Source: Branchiostoma lanceolatum
Taxonomy: Eukaryota > Chordata > Leptocardii > Amphioxiformes > Branchiostomatidae
Assembly (NCBI RefSeq): GCF_035083965.1
Contig: NC_089729.1
Location: forward strand, 19,331,964 to 19,395,963
Direction: 5' to 3'
Length of the DNA stretch: 64,000 bases
Under the pieces are notes generated by a model. The model saw only the letters and a list, made by a program, of their open reading frames with translations, did not search any database and was not told the DNA's origin. Positions within the stretch are counted from its first letter, which is position 1. Every line of letters starts with the position of its first letter. Below, one piece after another: positions 1 through 10,429 of the stretch. Both the position numbers and the translations under genes were made by a program.

Positions 1-290
1 TAATTATATCCTCTGAAATACTGACATTTTCCTGTGAAGTATTGCTAAACCGCGTTGATTATCATTAGCTGATGACAAAAAGACAAATTGCTAAATATTC
101 CAGCCAGTCTGCCTTGCATAAGGAACAGTTAACGGCTACGACCGCCTTTTAACCAGTTTGATGACTTCAGCTATTAGATATTATACAAAGAAAAGAGATA
201 AAACAATCAATTAGTCTAGTATTAATAAAGTTTGTACTTCTTCATATTTATAGATTCTGTGTTAGATAAAAAGTTAACAGATAAATGTAC

Positions 291-494
291 CATGTGAAGT
301 GACTGAACCCGAAGCTCGCTCTTCGTTTATACATTGTTTATCCATCACCGATGACGTGTCGTCGATGTATGTATACTGGTGATCTTCAATGTTGGTATCT
401 TCCTGCTCTGTTGGGTCCCTGGTTTCAGCTGACTCTTTATTTTGTAAAATGTCGATGCGGTTGTGGGTTTTACTTAATCTTCTTCTCAATATGT
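291..494 (-). CDS. Cytoplasmic-tail-like exon, copy B (partial gene)
   Basis: A 68-codon exon, phase 1 at both ends, read from an acceptor TTTCATAG to a donor GTACAT. It encodes a basic start (DILRRRLSK), then an acidic stretch with EDHQYTYIDD and a Ser-rich end. It is a paralogue of the exon at 930-1151 and lacks six codons present there. YTYI fits the YxxI pattern of SH2- or adaptor-binding tails, which is inference. The donor is weaker than the GTAAGT of its sister, so this copy may be spliced poorly. I do not recognise the family. It is probably part of the sushi gene upstream (8.3-10.4 kb), because all those exons are also phase 1-1 and on the same strand, but no membrane segment was found between them. 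Confidence 0.5.
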
Positions 495-929
495 CTATGA
501 AATTGATATGAACATTCTAGATTTGTATTTTTAACAAAATTTGTTTAGGGCTAAATGTACATTTTGCGTTTATCTGCACTGGTGCCTACTGGTGATTTAT
601 CTCTAACAAAAGTGTGCTGTTTAAAAAAAAAAGAATGTTTCTAATCTTATCCTGAAATATTGGCACTGTCCTGTAAAGTATTGCTGAACCGCGTTGATTA
701 ATATAAACTGATGACGAAAACAAAAATATGCATTGCCAAACAACCAATCTAGTCTACAATGGAGAACAGTAAGCAACAGCAACTGCATTTCAACCAACCT
801 GATTACTTCAGCTAACAGATATTATATAAAGAAAATAGCTTTAACCATCAATTAGTGTACTATTAGAATAATTATTCTCTTTTCTCCAATTTATAGAATC
901 TGTGTTAGATTGAAAGTTATTAAACTTAC

Positions 930-1151
930 CATGTGAAGTGACTGAACCCGATGCTCGCTCTTCGTTTATACCTTGTTCCTTCATCACCGATGACGTCTCG
1001 TCGATGTATGTATACTCGTGATCTTCAATGTTGGTTAAGTCCTCTTCCGTTGGGTCTTGTGAAATATCACCCTCCCTTGTTAGAGCTGATTCTTTATGTT
1101 GTGAAATATCGATGTTGTTTTGTGGTTTACTGAATCTTCTTCTCAATATGT
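930..1151 (-). CDS. Cytoplasmic-tail-like exon, copy A (partial gene)
   Basis: A 74-codon phase 1-1 exon with acceptor TTTCATAG and a consensus donor GTAAGT. The translation starts DILRRRFSKPQ, continues with an acidic segment and has EDHEYTYIDETSSV, ending in a Ser/Gly run. The upstream intron and about 250 bases on the far side also match the region of copy B, so this is a tandem duplication. Compared with copy B it has six extra codons (GDISQD). The arginine triplet followed by acidic tyrosine motifs resembles the cytosolic side of a single-pass receptor. That is inference; no function is known to me. Confidence 0.55.
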
Positions 1152-1423
1152 CTATGAAATCAATATGGACGCTCTTGATTGACATTTTCAACGGAATTTG
1201 TGGTCAGAGCAAGAAATACATTTTCAATCTATTTGTACTGGTACATGTGTCAAAACAATAACTTACAAGCAAACATTTTGTGTGCACAACACATATAGGT
1301 CATTTTAATCATGCTAAATATAAAATTGGTAGAATCACATGCGGCATTTGGCACCTCATTAGCATTCTGGCACGTTGTACAGGTTGTAGTAATCCGAAGA
1401 CTATGAATAACTGGAGGTAATAG

Positions 1424-1537
1424 GGGTCAGATGAATATGCACCAAATTTACGAGAAAATCAGTTCAGTGCGTTTTACGATGGGTCAGATGAATATGCACC
1501 AAATTTACGAGAAAATCAGTTCAGTGCGTTTTACGAT
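1424..1537. repeat. Perfect 57-bp direct tandem duplication
   Basis: The unit at 1424-1480 is repeated at 1481-1537 without visible change (both contain gaatatgcaccaaatttacg). No open frame runs through it on either strand. The identity suggests a recent slippage or duplication event. Confidence 0.9.
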
Positions 1538-1584
1538 AGCAAAACAGAGAGGCATTCTACGCCATTTTTAAGCCAAAGGCTTTG

Positions 1585-1705
1585 GGCAGGATTAACCTGT
1601 CAGCGATAGAAAAAAAAATGCACTGCTGACAGGATCATCCTGTCAGTAGCGCAAATTTTCCACTGCTTTTTCAACTGCTGAAAGGATTATTCTGTCAGTA
1701 GCTAC
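1585..1705. repeat. Three tandem palindromic units (ctgacaggat-type)
   Basis: Three related inverted motifs sit about 50 bases apart: near 1585-1603, a perfect 10+1+10 palindrome at 1626-1646 (CTGACAGGAT, one base, ATCCTGTCAG), and a diverged one at 1676-1698. Each ends in ctgtcag. They could be the ends of a small foldback element; nothing in the flanks decides it. The sequence from about 1700 to 2280 holds nothing I recognise. Confidence 0.6.
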
Positions 1706-2280
1706 TTCCATTTTTTTTTTAATTCAGGCAACACTGACTTGGTCATATAAATGACGTCCCTGCCTGCATCAATTTTCCTTCGTTTCAAAAAAAAGGTTGC
1801 AACAATACTGTTAATAGTAAAAACGCAACTGCAAACCAAGCTATGGCATGTCCTAAATTTCAGCAAATTTTGGAAAATGGATATCTTTGTCGTAGAATCC
1901 CCATCATGCTATCTAAAATCCTATTTGATTTGATTCATGTACATTGTATGTTTGCCGCAAGTTAAAATTTGCACACTATAAGGAATAGCGACGCCATTGG
2001 TAGAGAGCACAATGACTTTCGGTTTTTCATTTGTATCACTAGTGTAAGCCAGAAAACTTAGTTTAAGCACTGATCAAAAGTGTTTCTAAAATCAAAGAAG
2101 ATATTAAAGAAAACAGATACATGTAATTGTTGGGTATACCAGGTTTGGCGTGTAAGGTCATTTGTTCAACCTTTCTGACCTCTTACATTTTATAACATCA
2201 TAGAATGCAATTTGAGGCTTAAATGTGCCAGGTTTTAGGTGTCCATATGCCGTTATATATAAGATACCATCTTTGTTGCC

Positions 2281-3615
2281 TTAACCCTCATCCGACCGTA
2301 TGGGGTCCGTTTGGACCTCAGGCGTGTTTTAATGTGTGCCATATCAACATTTTTCGTTGTAGAAAAAAATCCTTCCATGAGTTTGTTTATGTACATGTCT
2401 TACAACTCCTGACAAATTTTTACCGGGATTTACCGATTTTTGCGGAAGTTATACTCTAAAGTGTGCGTGTTGTCCGCTGGGGTCCAAACGGACCCGAGAT
2501 AATTTCGCATTGTTTATTACGTAATTAGAAAGAAATTCCTCATAACATCCAAACGGTATAATGTATCCTCACCAAATTTGCAGGGAGTGATGTTCACGTA
2601 AAGTTTTATAATTTCTGTAAATTTTGTGACGTTATGACGTAATATTACGTAATTATGACGTCATCGATGTGATTTTATAGACTAAATAGGGAAGTCCCAT
2701 AATATTGAAAGGTATTCAACAAAATAGAGTGTATTATTGATTTTAAGATATGCCAATGCATACAACGTCAATGGCGATTACGTTGACGTCAAAATGACGT
2801 CATAGGATGACGTCATGTTTCGTTAGTGATCCCTGTCGTCCGCCATCTTGGATCGGCCATTTTGAAATTTTCAAATTACATTTTTTCCATTTATGGCCCC
2901 AAATCACAAAAGAAAGAGACTGGAAACGTTAATCTGAATGTTTCTGGTTAAGAAAATACCAGGTAGTGACGAATTTGAAGGCAAAAAGCCTGTTTATACC
3001 TAAAATAAACGTCTTGTCCGCCATCTTGGATTTTTAGCGATTACGTAATCAAATTAGCATAAATTATGAATAATTAATCATGAAAGTTACATCTAAATAC
3101 ATGTGATGTTATACATGTTGGAAAACTAGTGTGGTTGAGCAGGAAAACCTGAGAAATATCATTGTTTTTAAAAAAATAATGACTTTTTGTATAAAATGCC
3201 TGTCAGAAACCCGTTGCCATGGCAATAGGAAAAATGATAAACTTCAACTATAATCATGGAATTGTTGCCAACTAAATTCTAGGAAAAGTCGCCAAGTATG
3301 GTAATCTTAGCATACGTCATTTGGCAGTTATACGATGTCAAAGTTGGCGCGGGCACTTTTAGCCCCCCCAGTCTTGATAGGGTTAAAGGAAAATGCGGGT
3401 TCTTCTCATTTTCTACATAAATTATCATAATGAGCTTTAATCATCAACACCAAAACTTGTCAAAATGTTCATCATAGATTATTGTAACAGGATATGCACA
3501 ATAACTGCAATATGATCCACCAGAAATATATTTAGGGGGCAAAGCAAAATGGGGTCCGTTTGGACCCCATACGGCCAGATTCGTCGCAAAAATGTGTCGG
3601 TCGGATGAGGGTTAA
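2281..3615. mobile_element. Non-autonomous piggyBac-like element (MITE)
   Basis: The element is bounded by TTAA at 2281-2284 and 3612-3615, the piggyBac target-site duplication. The ends are inverted: CCCTCATCCGACCG at the left and its complement at the right. CCCT...AGGG ends fit the piggyBac CCYT terminus. A subterminal hairpin motif GGTCCGTTTGGACC occurs near the left end, again near 2480 inverted, and near the right end. There is no transposase frame, so it was mobilised in trans. It sits in the intron between the tail exons at 3730-3969 and 930-1151. Confidence 0.85.
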
Positions 3616-3729
3616 GTTGATATATATATTTGCATATTTTTGCAGCTTCTCTGTACAATAACGCAGACGAGGAAATGCGATTTTTGCGCGATGTCAATCC
3701 GAAATAATAGTACACATTGTATGGCTCAC

Positions 3730-3969
3730 CTTTCGACAACGAAGGATTATGACCCCCCAATGATTCGGGGTTCAGCGACGCGATGTCCCCTGGATTTCCT
3801 ATCTCAAGATTCTCCAAGTGATACGTTGTGAGATATGGCTCGATGTAGCCGTCACCATATTCTTCTACCTGTGTAGAGTAGTGAGGGGTCTCCGCTTCTT
3901 CCATGCTTTCATCTAGTGCTTGAGTGTCTAAGCCTGCTTGAGTTTCTTCGCTATTGGACGACCCTACGC
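3730..3969 (-). CDS. Tyrosine-rich cytoplasmic-tail-like exon
   Basis: An 80-codon exon, phase 1-1, between an acceptor ATGTCTAAAG and a donor GTGAGC. The open frame continues a few codons upstream through an ATG, but only the AAAG acceptor gives symmetric phases, as in neighbouring exons. The translation is acidic and has a cluster HYSTQ, EEYGDGYIEPY, TTYHLENLEI, giving YxxP- and YxxQ-type sites, and then SLNPESLGGHNPSL. This looks like a phosphotyrosine scaffold tail. Function and membership in the sushi gene are inferred from strand, order and phase. Confidence 0.55.
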
Positions 3970-3979
3970 CTTTAGACAT

Positions 3980-4654
3980 CGTGACAGATTGCTAAACTTT
4001 GCCGCAAATACCTTAAAAAACGTGGTTTAAGAAGAGACAATATTTTGCCAGTTGCATATCCCCTTAGTGCGAAATCATAGACAAGCACTAAAGAATATCC
4101 GAATGTTGAAGCTTCCAATCTGTTTCAACCTAACATATTCGAAAGTCTGTTGATTTATTCAATGGTGATATAAAACAAATCAGATTAATTGTATGCATGA
4201 GTCCCGTACGATATGTAGAAGTAATGCGTCTAGATGTAGCTAGACGAATTCATCATTTATGATTGTCTGCATGCAGCTACTAGGGATTAAAAACGTATCT
4301 GTGTATCTTTTATGTTTGTCATGCAGAAATCGTGATTAATTGTTGGCTAGTGGCTTGGCATTGTGACCTCGAAAAAGGCTTAACGCATAGTCAAAGCATT
4401 GTTATCATGAACAGTGACACTAGGTTCAGATACGTTATACATATGGTAGACTACCCCTACCCGTAGCCTTATCAACAAAACGAAATGTTGTCAGTGCTAA
4501 GGCCTTCATTAGTGGTTTATACCTTGAATCTATGGCGAACACAGGACGTTCAAGCCAAATACGGTGGTCGATTACCAGGGAGAGCTTTCCACCCCATGGG
4601 AGGGGATTGGATCACCGGGGTCCCTGAGGTAGCGTGACACCAAGTATAACATCA
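3980..4654. other. Intronic sequence, nothing recognised
   Basis: No exon, hydrophobic segment or clear repeat was found on either strand. If the sushi exons and tail exons belong together, a transmembrane exon should lie between 3970 and 8268; I could not find it. Confidence 0.4.
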
Positions 4655-6915
4655 TACTAAGTCTCTGTCTGTTTGACTCTGTCTTTCTGACTCTTTGCCT
4701 GTGTAAATATCTGTTTATCTGACTCTCTGTCAGTCTGAATTTTTTTTTGTCTGACTAGCGCTTTGTCAGTCTGTTCTGTCTTTCTGACTCTCTGTCTATC
4801 TAAGGCCACAGCAAGTAATTTTTATTGATGACATCAGCGCGCTCATGAATTTTCGCCTGATTTCAATATAAAAAAAACAAGAAATTTCATTGCCCTCCGA
4901 TGGTGGTCAACATGTCAAAAATTGGTAAATATGTCGTAAACGTTGACAGTCTAAGGTGTTTCATTGTATATGAATACCCAGTGTAGTTCCTGCCCATGAT
5001 TGTATAATAACAAGCTGTTTTCTGCATTTGTTCTAGCAAGGACATTATATAAATAATGGGGGGGGGGTCTAGTTAATTGAGCTGTATACACGAGGTGTTT
5101 CATCGCATATGAATACCCAGTGTAGTTGCTTCAGATGATGGTGCAGCAAGCTCTTTTCTGCATTTGTTGTATTTAATCTATTGAGATGTATACACATCTA
5201 CAAGGATATGTTTACTGTCGAATCAAGGAGGTTGTATATTATATATGAATGAATACAGGGCTAATACATTGGTTGAATACAGGACTGAAAGACCTGTTGG
5301 TCATGATATCATATTTCGTCGCCTCAATTCTTGTCTAACAAGAATTATGATGATCTCCAAAATTGAAAATATAGGAATCTTGTTTTTTTTCGCCTGCCCT
5401 GTTTTTTTCGCCCTATCTCATTGATTTTGGAGTCTGCGGAGGAATTCCTCCATAAAATTCACTTGCTGTGGTCTAACTCTCAATCTGTCTGACTATTTGC
5501 CTATCTGACCGTTTGTCTGTCTGAATCTCTGTCTGACTCTCTGTCTAGCTCAATGTCTGTCTTACTGTTAAACTCTCTGTCGACCTGATGGTCTGTATGT
5601 TTGACGCTCTGCCTGTCTGACACTCTTTCTGTCTGTCTGACTGACTCTCTATTTGAATCTGTCTCTGTCTGACTCATTTTCTGCTCGGCACTCTGTTTTT
5701 GTTTGTTGCGCTTTCAGTGTAACTCTCGTTTCTGTCTGACTTCCTTTCTGTCTTGCTCTCTGTCTGTCTGTCTGTCTGCCTGACTCTCTGACTTCCTCTC
5801 CGTCTGAATCTGTGTCAGTCTGACTCTCTGTCTAACTGGCTCTTTGTCTGTCTGGCTCTCTGTCTGGCTGTCTAGCTCTCTGTCTGTCTGACTCCCTGTC
5901 TGTTTTACTCTTTGCCTGTCTTACTCTCTATCCGTCTTACTCTTTGTCTGTCTTACTCATTGTCTGCCTTACTTTGTCTGCTTGACTCTCTGTCTGTCCG
6001 ACTCTCTGTTTGTCTTACTTTTTTTTCGTCTGGCTCTCTGTGTGTCTGTCTTTCTGTTTGACTCCCTGTGTGTCTATCTTTTTGTCTAACTCCCTGACTG
6101 TCTGACTCTCTGTCAGAACTTCCGTCTTTCTGAATCTTTGTCTGTCTATCTGAATCTTTGTCGGTCTGACACGCTTTCTGTTTGACTCTATTTCTGTATG
6201 ACTCTCTTTCTGTCTTGCTCTCTGTCGGTCTGTCTGACTTACTCTCTGGTGACTCTCTGTCCGTCTGACTCTCTGTCTAACTGACTTTCTGTCTGCCTGA
6301 CTCTTTGCCTTTCTGTCTAGCTCTATGTCTGCCTAGCTCTCGGCCTGTCCGAGACTCTGTATGTTTTACTATCTGTCTGTCTTACTCTCTTTGTCTGTCT
6401 GACGCTCTGTCTGCTTGACTCTCTGTCTGTCGACTCTCTGCCTATCTATATGTCAGTCTGGCGCTGTGTTTGTCTGGCACTGTCTGCCTGACACTCTTTC
6501 TGTCTGTCCGACTCCCTGTCTTTCTTTCTGACTTTCCGTCTGTCTGGCTCCCTGTATGTTTGTCTGGCTGGCTGTCTTTCTGACACTTTGTCTGGCTCCC
6601 AGCCTTGCTCTCTGTCTGTCTTGCTCTCTGTCTGTCTTTCTGTCTGAGGCTTTGTCTGCCTGAGTCTTTGTCTGCCTGGCTCTCTGGCTGGCTGGTTCAG
6701 CCTGTCTAGCTCTGTCTGGCTGCTTGGGTCTGTCTGTCTGACTCTCTGTCTATCCGACACTCTTTCCGTCTGACGCTCTGTCTGCCTGGATCTGTCTGTC
6801 TTATTCTTTGTCTATCTGACTCTCTGTCTGTCTGTCTGTCTGTCTCTCTGTCTGTCTGTCCGACTCTTTGTTTGTCTGGCTCTTTTTCCGAATCTCTGTC
6901 TGTCTGACTCTCATC
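4655..6915. repeat. Degenerate (TCTG)n simple-sequence tract
   Basis: About 1.6 kb of imperfect ctgtctgactctctgtctg repeats, interrupted at 4804-5473 by a MITE. Point changes are frequent, so it is old. Open frames across it (for example a Gln/Arg/Asp-rich one on the minus strand near 6446-6760) are products of the repeat. Confidence 0.9.
4804..5473. mobile_element. Harbinger-like MITE inside the TCTG tract
   Basis: A 670-bp element flanked by TAA at 4801-4803 and 5474-5476, with inverted ends of about 22 bp (GGCCACAGCAAGTAATTTTT against GACCACAGCAAGTGAATTTT). A 3-bp TWA duplication is characteristic of PIF/Harbinger. No transposase frame is present. Internally about 85 bases near 4960-5040 are repeated near 5090-5170 (both contain tgaatacccagtgtagtt). 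Confidence 0.75.
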
Positions 6916-8268
6916 TATATTAGAATAGTATCGTTGACAGATTTTTTAAAAGTATTCGTGTTAACTTTACGTACGTACACTAGATACAATGTGATTTGGT
7001 GTCAATTGTGTTTTGTTATTGTGCAAGGACTACTGTTATACTTTTATGGTCATTTCAAACCCATAGCTAATCAGCGTCGTATTATCTCAGCATAACGAGG
7101 AAATTAAAGAATGTCTGGTAACGTGAAAACAATATATAAGCACCCCGATCAACACATCACTTAATTATCATTGAACTAATAACACTTATAATCATTATTT
7201 TACAGAAAGTTTTTAAAAAAAATTGGCGTCCACAGGTGTAACAGATTAATCCATCAACAATATTAAGTTATCTGAATTAAGCTTAAAACGGTATTCGACC
7301 TCAAGTAGAAGTGATAGTTTAACTATGGCCATTTGTACAATTTACCTCTTAAAGTTGTACTATGTCAAAGTTAAAAACACCGTTTTGCATATAATCTACG
7401 TCAAATTAGCATGCTTCTTGATACATATACAACGACTATCCTTACTTATGCAAATATATAAAAACTTAATTATGATTAATGTTGATTTAAAAGATGCGTC
7501 CATTTTACAATTGCCATTATCAAAAAATCCTCCAAATATATTGAGCCCTGGTATCACCTTTTTCTGCCTAAAACATTCTATGTTACAATGCCCATTATTC
7601 TATAAATATGTAATATCTTTGAAATTAGTAAACAAATCACCTCTCTCCTGGATTATAAACGAAATGAAATTAATTCAAACACTGTTTAATCTAAGAATAG
7701 ATTCATTAGACCTATTCAGGGATGTTCATGTCCTTTAGTCTTGCCTGTAGTCATTATCATCACAATGTTACGCTTTTACTGTGTTGGGGACACTGTTGTC
7801 TTCTTGACGCTTGTCATCTATTGGTATGCTGTAAAGTAGAATGCAAAAAGAAAGAATGATGAAGGTATTTGCAAAAGTACGCGTTTCTGTAAAGCTGGAA
7901 GATGATTTTCAAACATCACACGTTATTAGCACACACGACTCAGGCTATAGATTGCCAGTTTATAACTAAAATATTGCAAAAAATAACTGTAAGATCACCC
8001 CCGTATTTCCTAACGTTGCCCTGATTTTATGAGCAAAGTTATTTGATATATATTTATACACACAGTGCATAATGCTCCTTAGGTCATAGTGGTACTGTTA
8101 CGAAATGCAACTTTTATAATTAACTTTTTTGAGGTCAGAAAAAAGTATCTGACAGAGAAACTATCTCTAAGGCTGAATGCACCTTGAAGGCTAGGCTTTG
8201 TATAATTATAACATTTTCTACTTTCTATAATAAGTTTTCAAGCTATGATATGAGTGTGTGATGCATAC
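6916..8268. other. AT-rich intronic sequence without a recognised gene
   Basis: A 137-codon plus-strand frame at 7325-7738 is AT-driven, shows no domain or splice structure and runs opposite to the host gene, so I treat it as chance. A minus-strand stretch at about 7775-7835 follows a good acceptor (TTTACAG) and gives a short polar tail ending in a stop; it could be an alternative terminal exon but the evidence is thin. Confidence 0.4.
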
Positions 8269-8451
8269 GTAGGACGCATTCGAGAGGAGTCCCGGACCAA
8301 ACTCCGTTGTTGCAGGTCCTGGTGGGGCTGCCGGTTCGTGGGGCGCCCCTGCGGCACGCGAAGCTGCATCTCTCCCCGTGTGTGAAAGGTGGTAAGCAGC
8401 CATACATATAGCTCCAGGTTCGGATTGGGGGTGCAGAGCAGGGCAACGTCG
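8269..8451 (-). CDS. Sushi/CCP domain exon 4
   Basis: A 61-codon phase 1-1 exon (acceptor CATCCTTAG, donor GTATGC). The translation has the CCP pattern with CLPPFTHGERCSFAC, then GSPTRTCNNGVWSGTPLEC, giving the Cys spacing and the late Trp of the fold. CCP modules are about 60-residue beta modules used for protein binding on complement regulators and cell-surface proteins. It is the last CCP exon found going downstream. Confidence 0.8.
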
Positions 8452-8689
8452 CTAAGGATGTGAGAAATCAGATATAAAGACGACAGTAATGAATATGCTA
8501 ACTTTGGCTAAAAATAGAAGAAGGGTTGTTATGCATCAAAATCATTACTACGTGAAAGTAGAAAGCTAGGACTTTCTTACTTTTGTATCAACATATATTA
8601 TATTGTCATTGCAAATTATGCATCTACGGCGCATTACCCAACTGTTCCCCTTGAAACAAACACCTCCAGATATGGTAATGTACACACAC

Positions 8690-8884
8690 CTGTGTATCGA
8701 CAGACCAGGTCGGTCCCTAGCCAGTGACCAAAACTGCAACGTCTGTAGGTACTTCCGGATACTCGAGACCACCCAGGAATGCACCGGTAGTGACAGCTCT
8801 CCGCTTGTCCGTACGGGGCGGTACACCCGCTTCTGATGGTGTTCCGCACGGTTGGCGGTGACCCCCGGCAGCCAGCTGCCCCCG
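8690..8884 (-). CDS. Sushi/CCP domain exon 3
   Basis: A 65-codon phase 1-1 exon with a strong pyrimidine-rich acceptor (TTTCTTATAG) and donor GTGTGT. Visible motif: GCTAPYGQAESCHYRC, then SGSTYRRC and GTDLVC, with all CCP cysteines and the Trp in HWLGT. It matches the other CCP exons in the SGST...C...GT.LVC core, which points to internal exon duplication. Confidence 0.85.
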
Positions 8885-9484
8885 CTATAAGAAAGAAAAC
8901 CAGACTTACATTCGATGTTCATTTCTATCATAGAGAGGATGTAATTATCATATGGCATTAGGGATAGAGAGTCAAAACGTAGGCCTTGGAATGGATGGTA
9001 TGGTGGTCTTCGAGGTCTTAACTGAACATGTTCCTGAGTCGCACATTACCCTTGATATAATCATTTTGATTGATAAGTATGATGATTAATCTGCTATCAA
9101 TCATCACCATCAATTCACTACTAAACAATTTGATAAGATACAACGTATGTCAAATTATATAACATTTAAAGGAAATCAGCACAAACCGTAAAAGAGATAT
9201 CTAATGTTAGATAAGGCTTTACATTTGTACATTCGTATGTCTTACTGTGCACTTCTTTAAGGACAATGTTTACAATGCAATAATTATCAATTTGCCCCTT
9301 TGATCAATACTGGGATACTTTATGACAGACACGTATACAATCCATTCCGTTTTTGAAAGTCCCGTCTCAGGAGACAATTCATATAATCCATTACGCATAT
9401 CAGGATAATTTAAACATTTTTATTACACGCGTGTATTGTGTTATACTGTAGTTTCAAAGATATAAATCATTATGAAATATATAC

Positions 9485-9684
9485 CTCTAGTACAGACCAG
9501 ACCACTCCCAGTCCATGCTCCATCACGACAGCTATAGCTCTGGTCCCGGTGACTCGATTGTACCCGGTAATGCATGTGTAATCACAAATCTCCCCTTGTG
9601 TATAAGGGGGGGCACACTGACTCACGCCAGAATCTCGTACGTTTGCATTTCCAGTCGGGGCATGAGGGCAGGTAATCTGTGACC
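9485..9684 (-). pseudogene. Sushi/CCP domain exon 2, frameshifted
   Basis: Acceptor TTTTGTCTAG and donor GTATAT are intact, and the exon begins in phase 1 like its sisters. The first part reads GSQITCPHAP ... QCAPPYTQGEICDYTC ... NRVTGTRA. The last third (CRDGAWTGSGLVCTR) is only readable in another frame. The exon is 200 bp, one short of the 201 expected, so a single base is missing near 9533-9537 (minus-strand AGCTATAGCT). Skipping this symmetric exon would restore the frame of the transcript. A sequencing error would look the same. Confidence 0.75.
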
Positions 9685-10150
9685 CTAGACAAAAAACGTG
9701 GAAGAAGAGTTGGGCAAAAATGTCGCTTAAACGCTGCTGGTTGAGGTAAGAAAGAACACTATTGTTGACTACTAAGAGCGTGATATTTGATCGCACGGTT
9801 TACAACAAACCTATGCCGTGCTTTGTTGCAATTGATGACATTTTACCAGTTTATGTAAATTTTGGGCCTCCGTGTGAAAGGTGTAACGCCAGGCATTAGT
9901 GCGACCATCAGTATGTAAATCAAATGTGCCGTTACAATATATGTAAATATGTGAACTTTGGGGGATTTTGTCTCGTGGAGTAGATTAGATATTATTATAA
10001 ATTAACGTCTCGCATGCATTTTGAATATTTCAGTTTTCGACTTCAACCATAAATCGCAAGCATATGTATGACATTTTAAATCCACATGTTGTCCCCTTAT
10101 CCCCTTATCTTAATCTTGTTCTGATGATAACTGTAACTTAGTAAACATAC

Positions 10151-10421
10151 TTGTCCCGCAGACCAGGTTTGTCCCAGTCCAGCGTCCATTGTAACAGGTC
10201 CTGATGGTACTACCGGAGACTTTAATGTACCCAAAAAGACACCGGTAGGTACACGTCTCCAAATTGGTGTAGGGGGAGGTACAGCCGTCTCTCGAAGTTC
10301 TGGCGAGTGCTCTAGGTGCTGTAGAGCATCCTGTTGACACTAATACGAAGCAACATTTAAATCCCAAACACCCCAACACTGTTGCGACAACAAAGACAAA
10401 AGGAACAAAAATGGACCTCAT
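10151..10421 (-). CDS. Signal peptide and sushi/CCP domain exon 1 (gene start)
   Basis: The ATG at 10421 opens MRSIFVPFVFVVATVLGCLG, a clear signal peptide of about 20 residues. A CCP module follows: GCTSPYTNLETCTYRC, SGSTIRTCYNGRWTGTNLVC. The exon is 271 bp and ends in phase 1 at donor GTATGT, which fits the 1-1 exons downstream (9485-9684, 8690-8884, 8269-8451). The product is secreted or membrane-bound with at least four CCP modules. Likely an adhesion or innate recognition protein; this is inference from the domain. No TATA box was seen just upstream. Confidence 0.85.
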
Positions 10422-10429
10422 TGTGTTCT

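Larger units (their letters stand above)
1..1260. repeat. Tandem duplication of about 640 bp carrying a tail exon
   Basis: Two direct copies, roughly 1-620 and 640-1260, share flanking landmarks such as cgcgttgatt at about 51 and 690. They also share the exon donor (291 and 930) and the exon start (494 and 1151). The offset is 639 bases at the donor and 657 at the acceptor; the difference is the six-codon indel inside the exon. Left edge of the first copy is cut by the window. Confidence 0.8.

Noticed and set aside
6446-6760. 104-codon minus-strand frame rich in Arg, Gln and Asp
   Set aside because: It is the translation of the TCTG simple repeat.
7325-7738. 137-codon plus-strand frame
   Set aside because: AT-driven, no domain, no splice or promoter support, inside the presumed intron of a minus-strand gene.
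8566-8958. Longer frames on both strands over the third sushi exon
   Set aside because: They are shadows; only the frame with the CCP cysteine pattern has matching splice phases.
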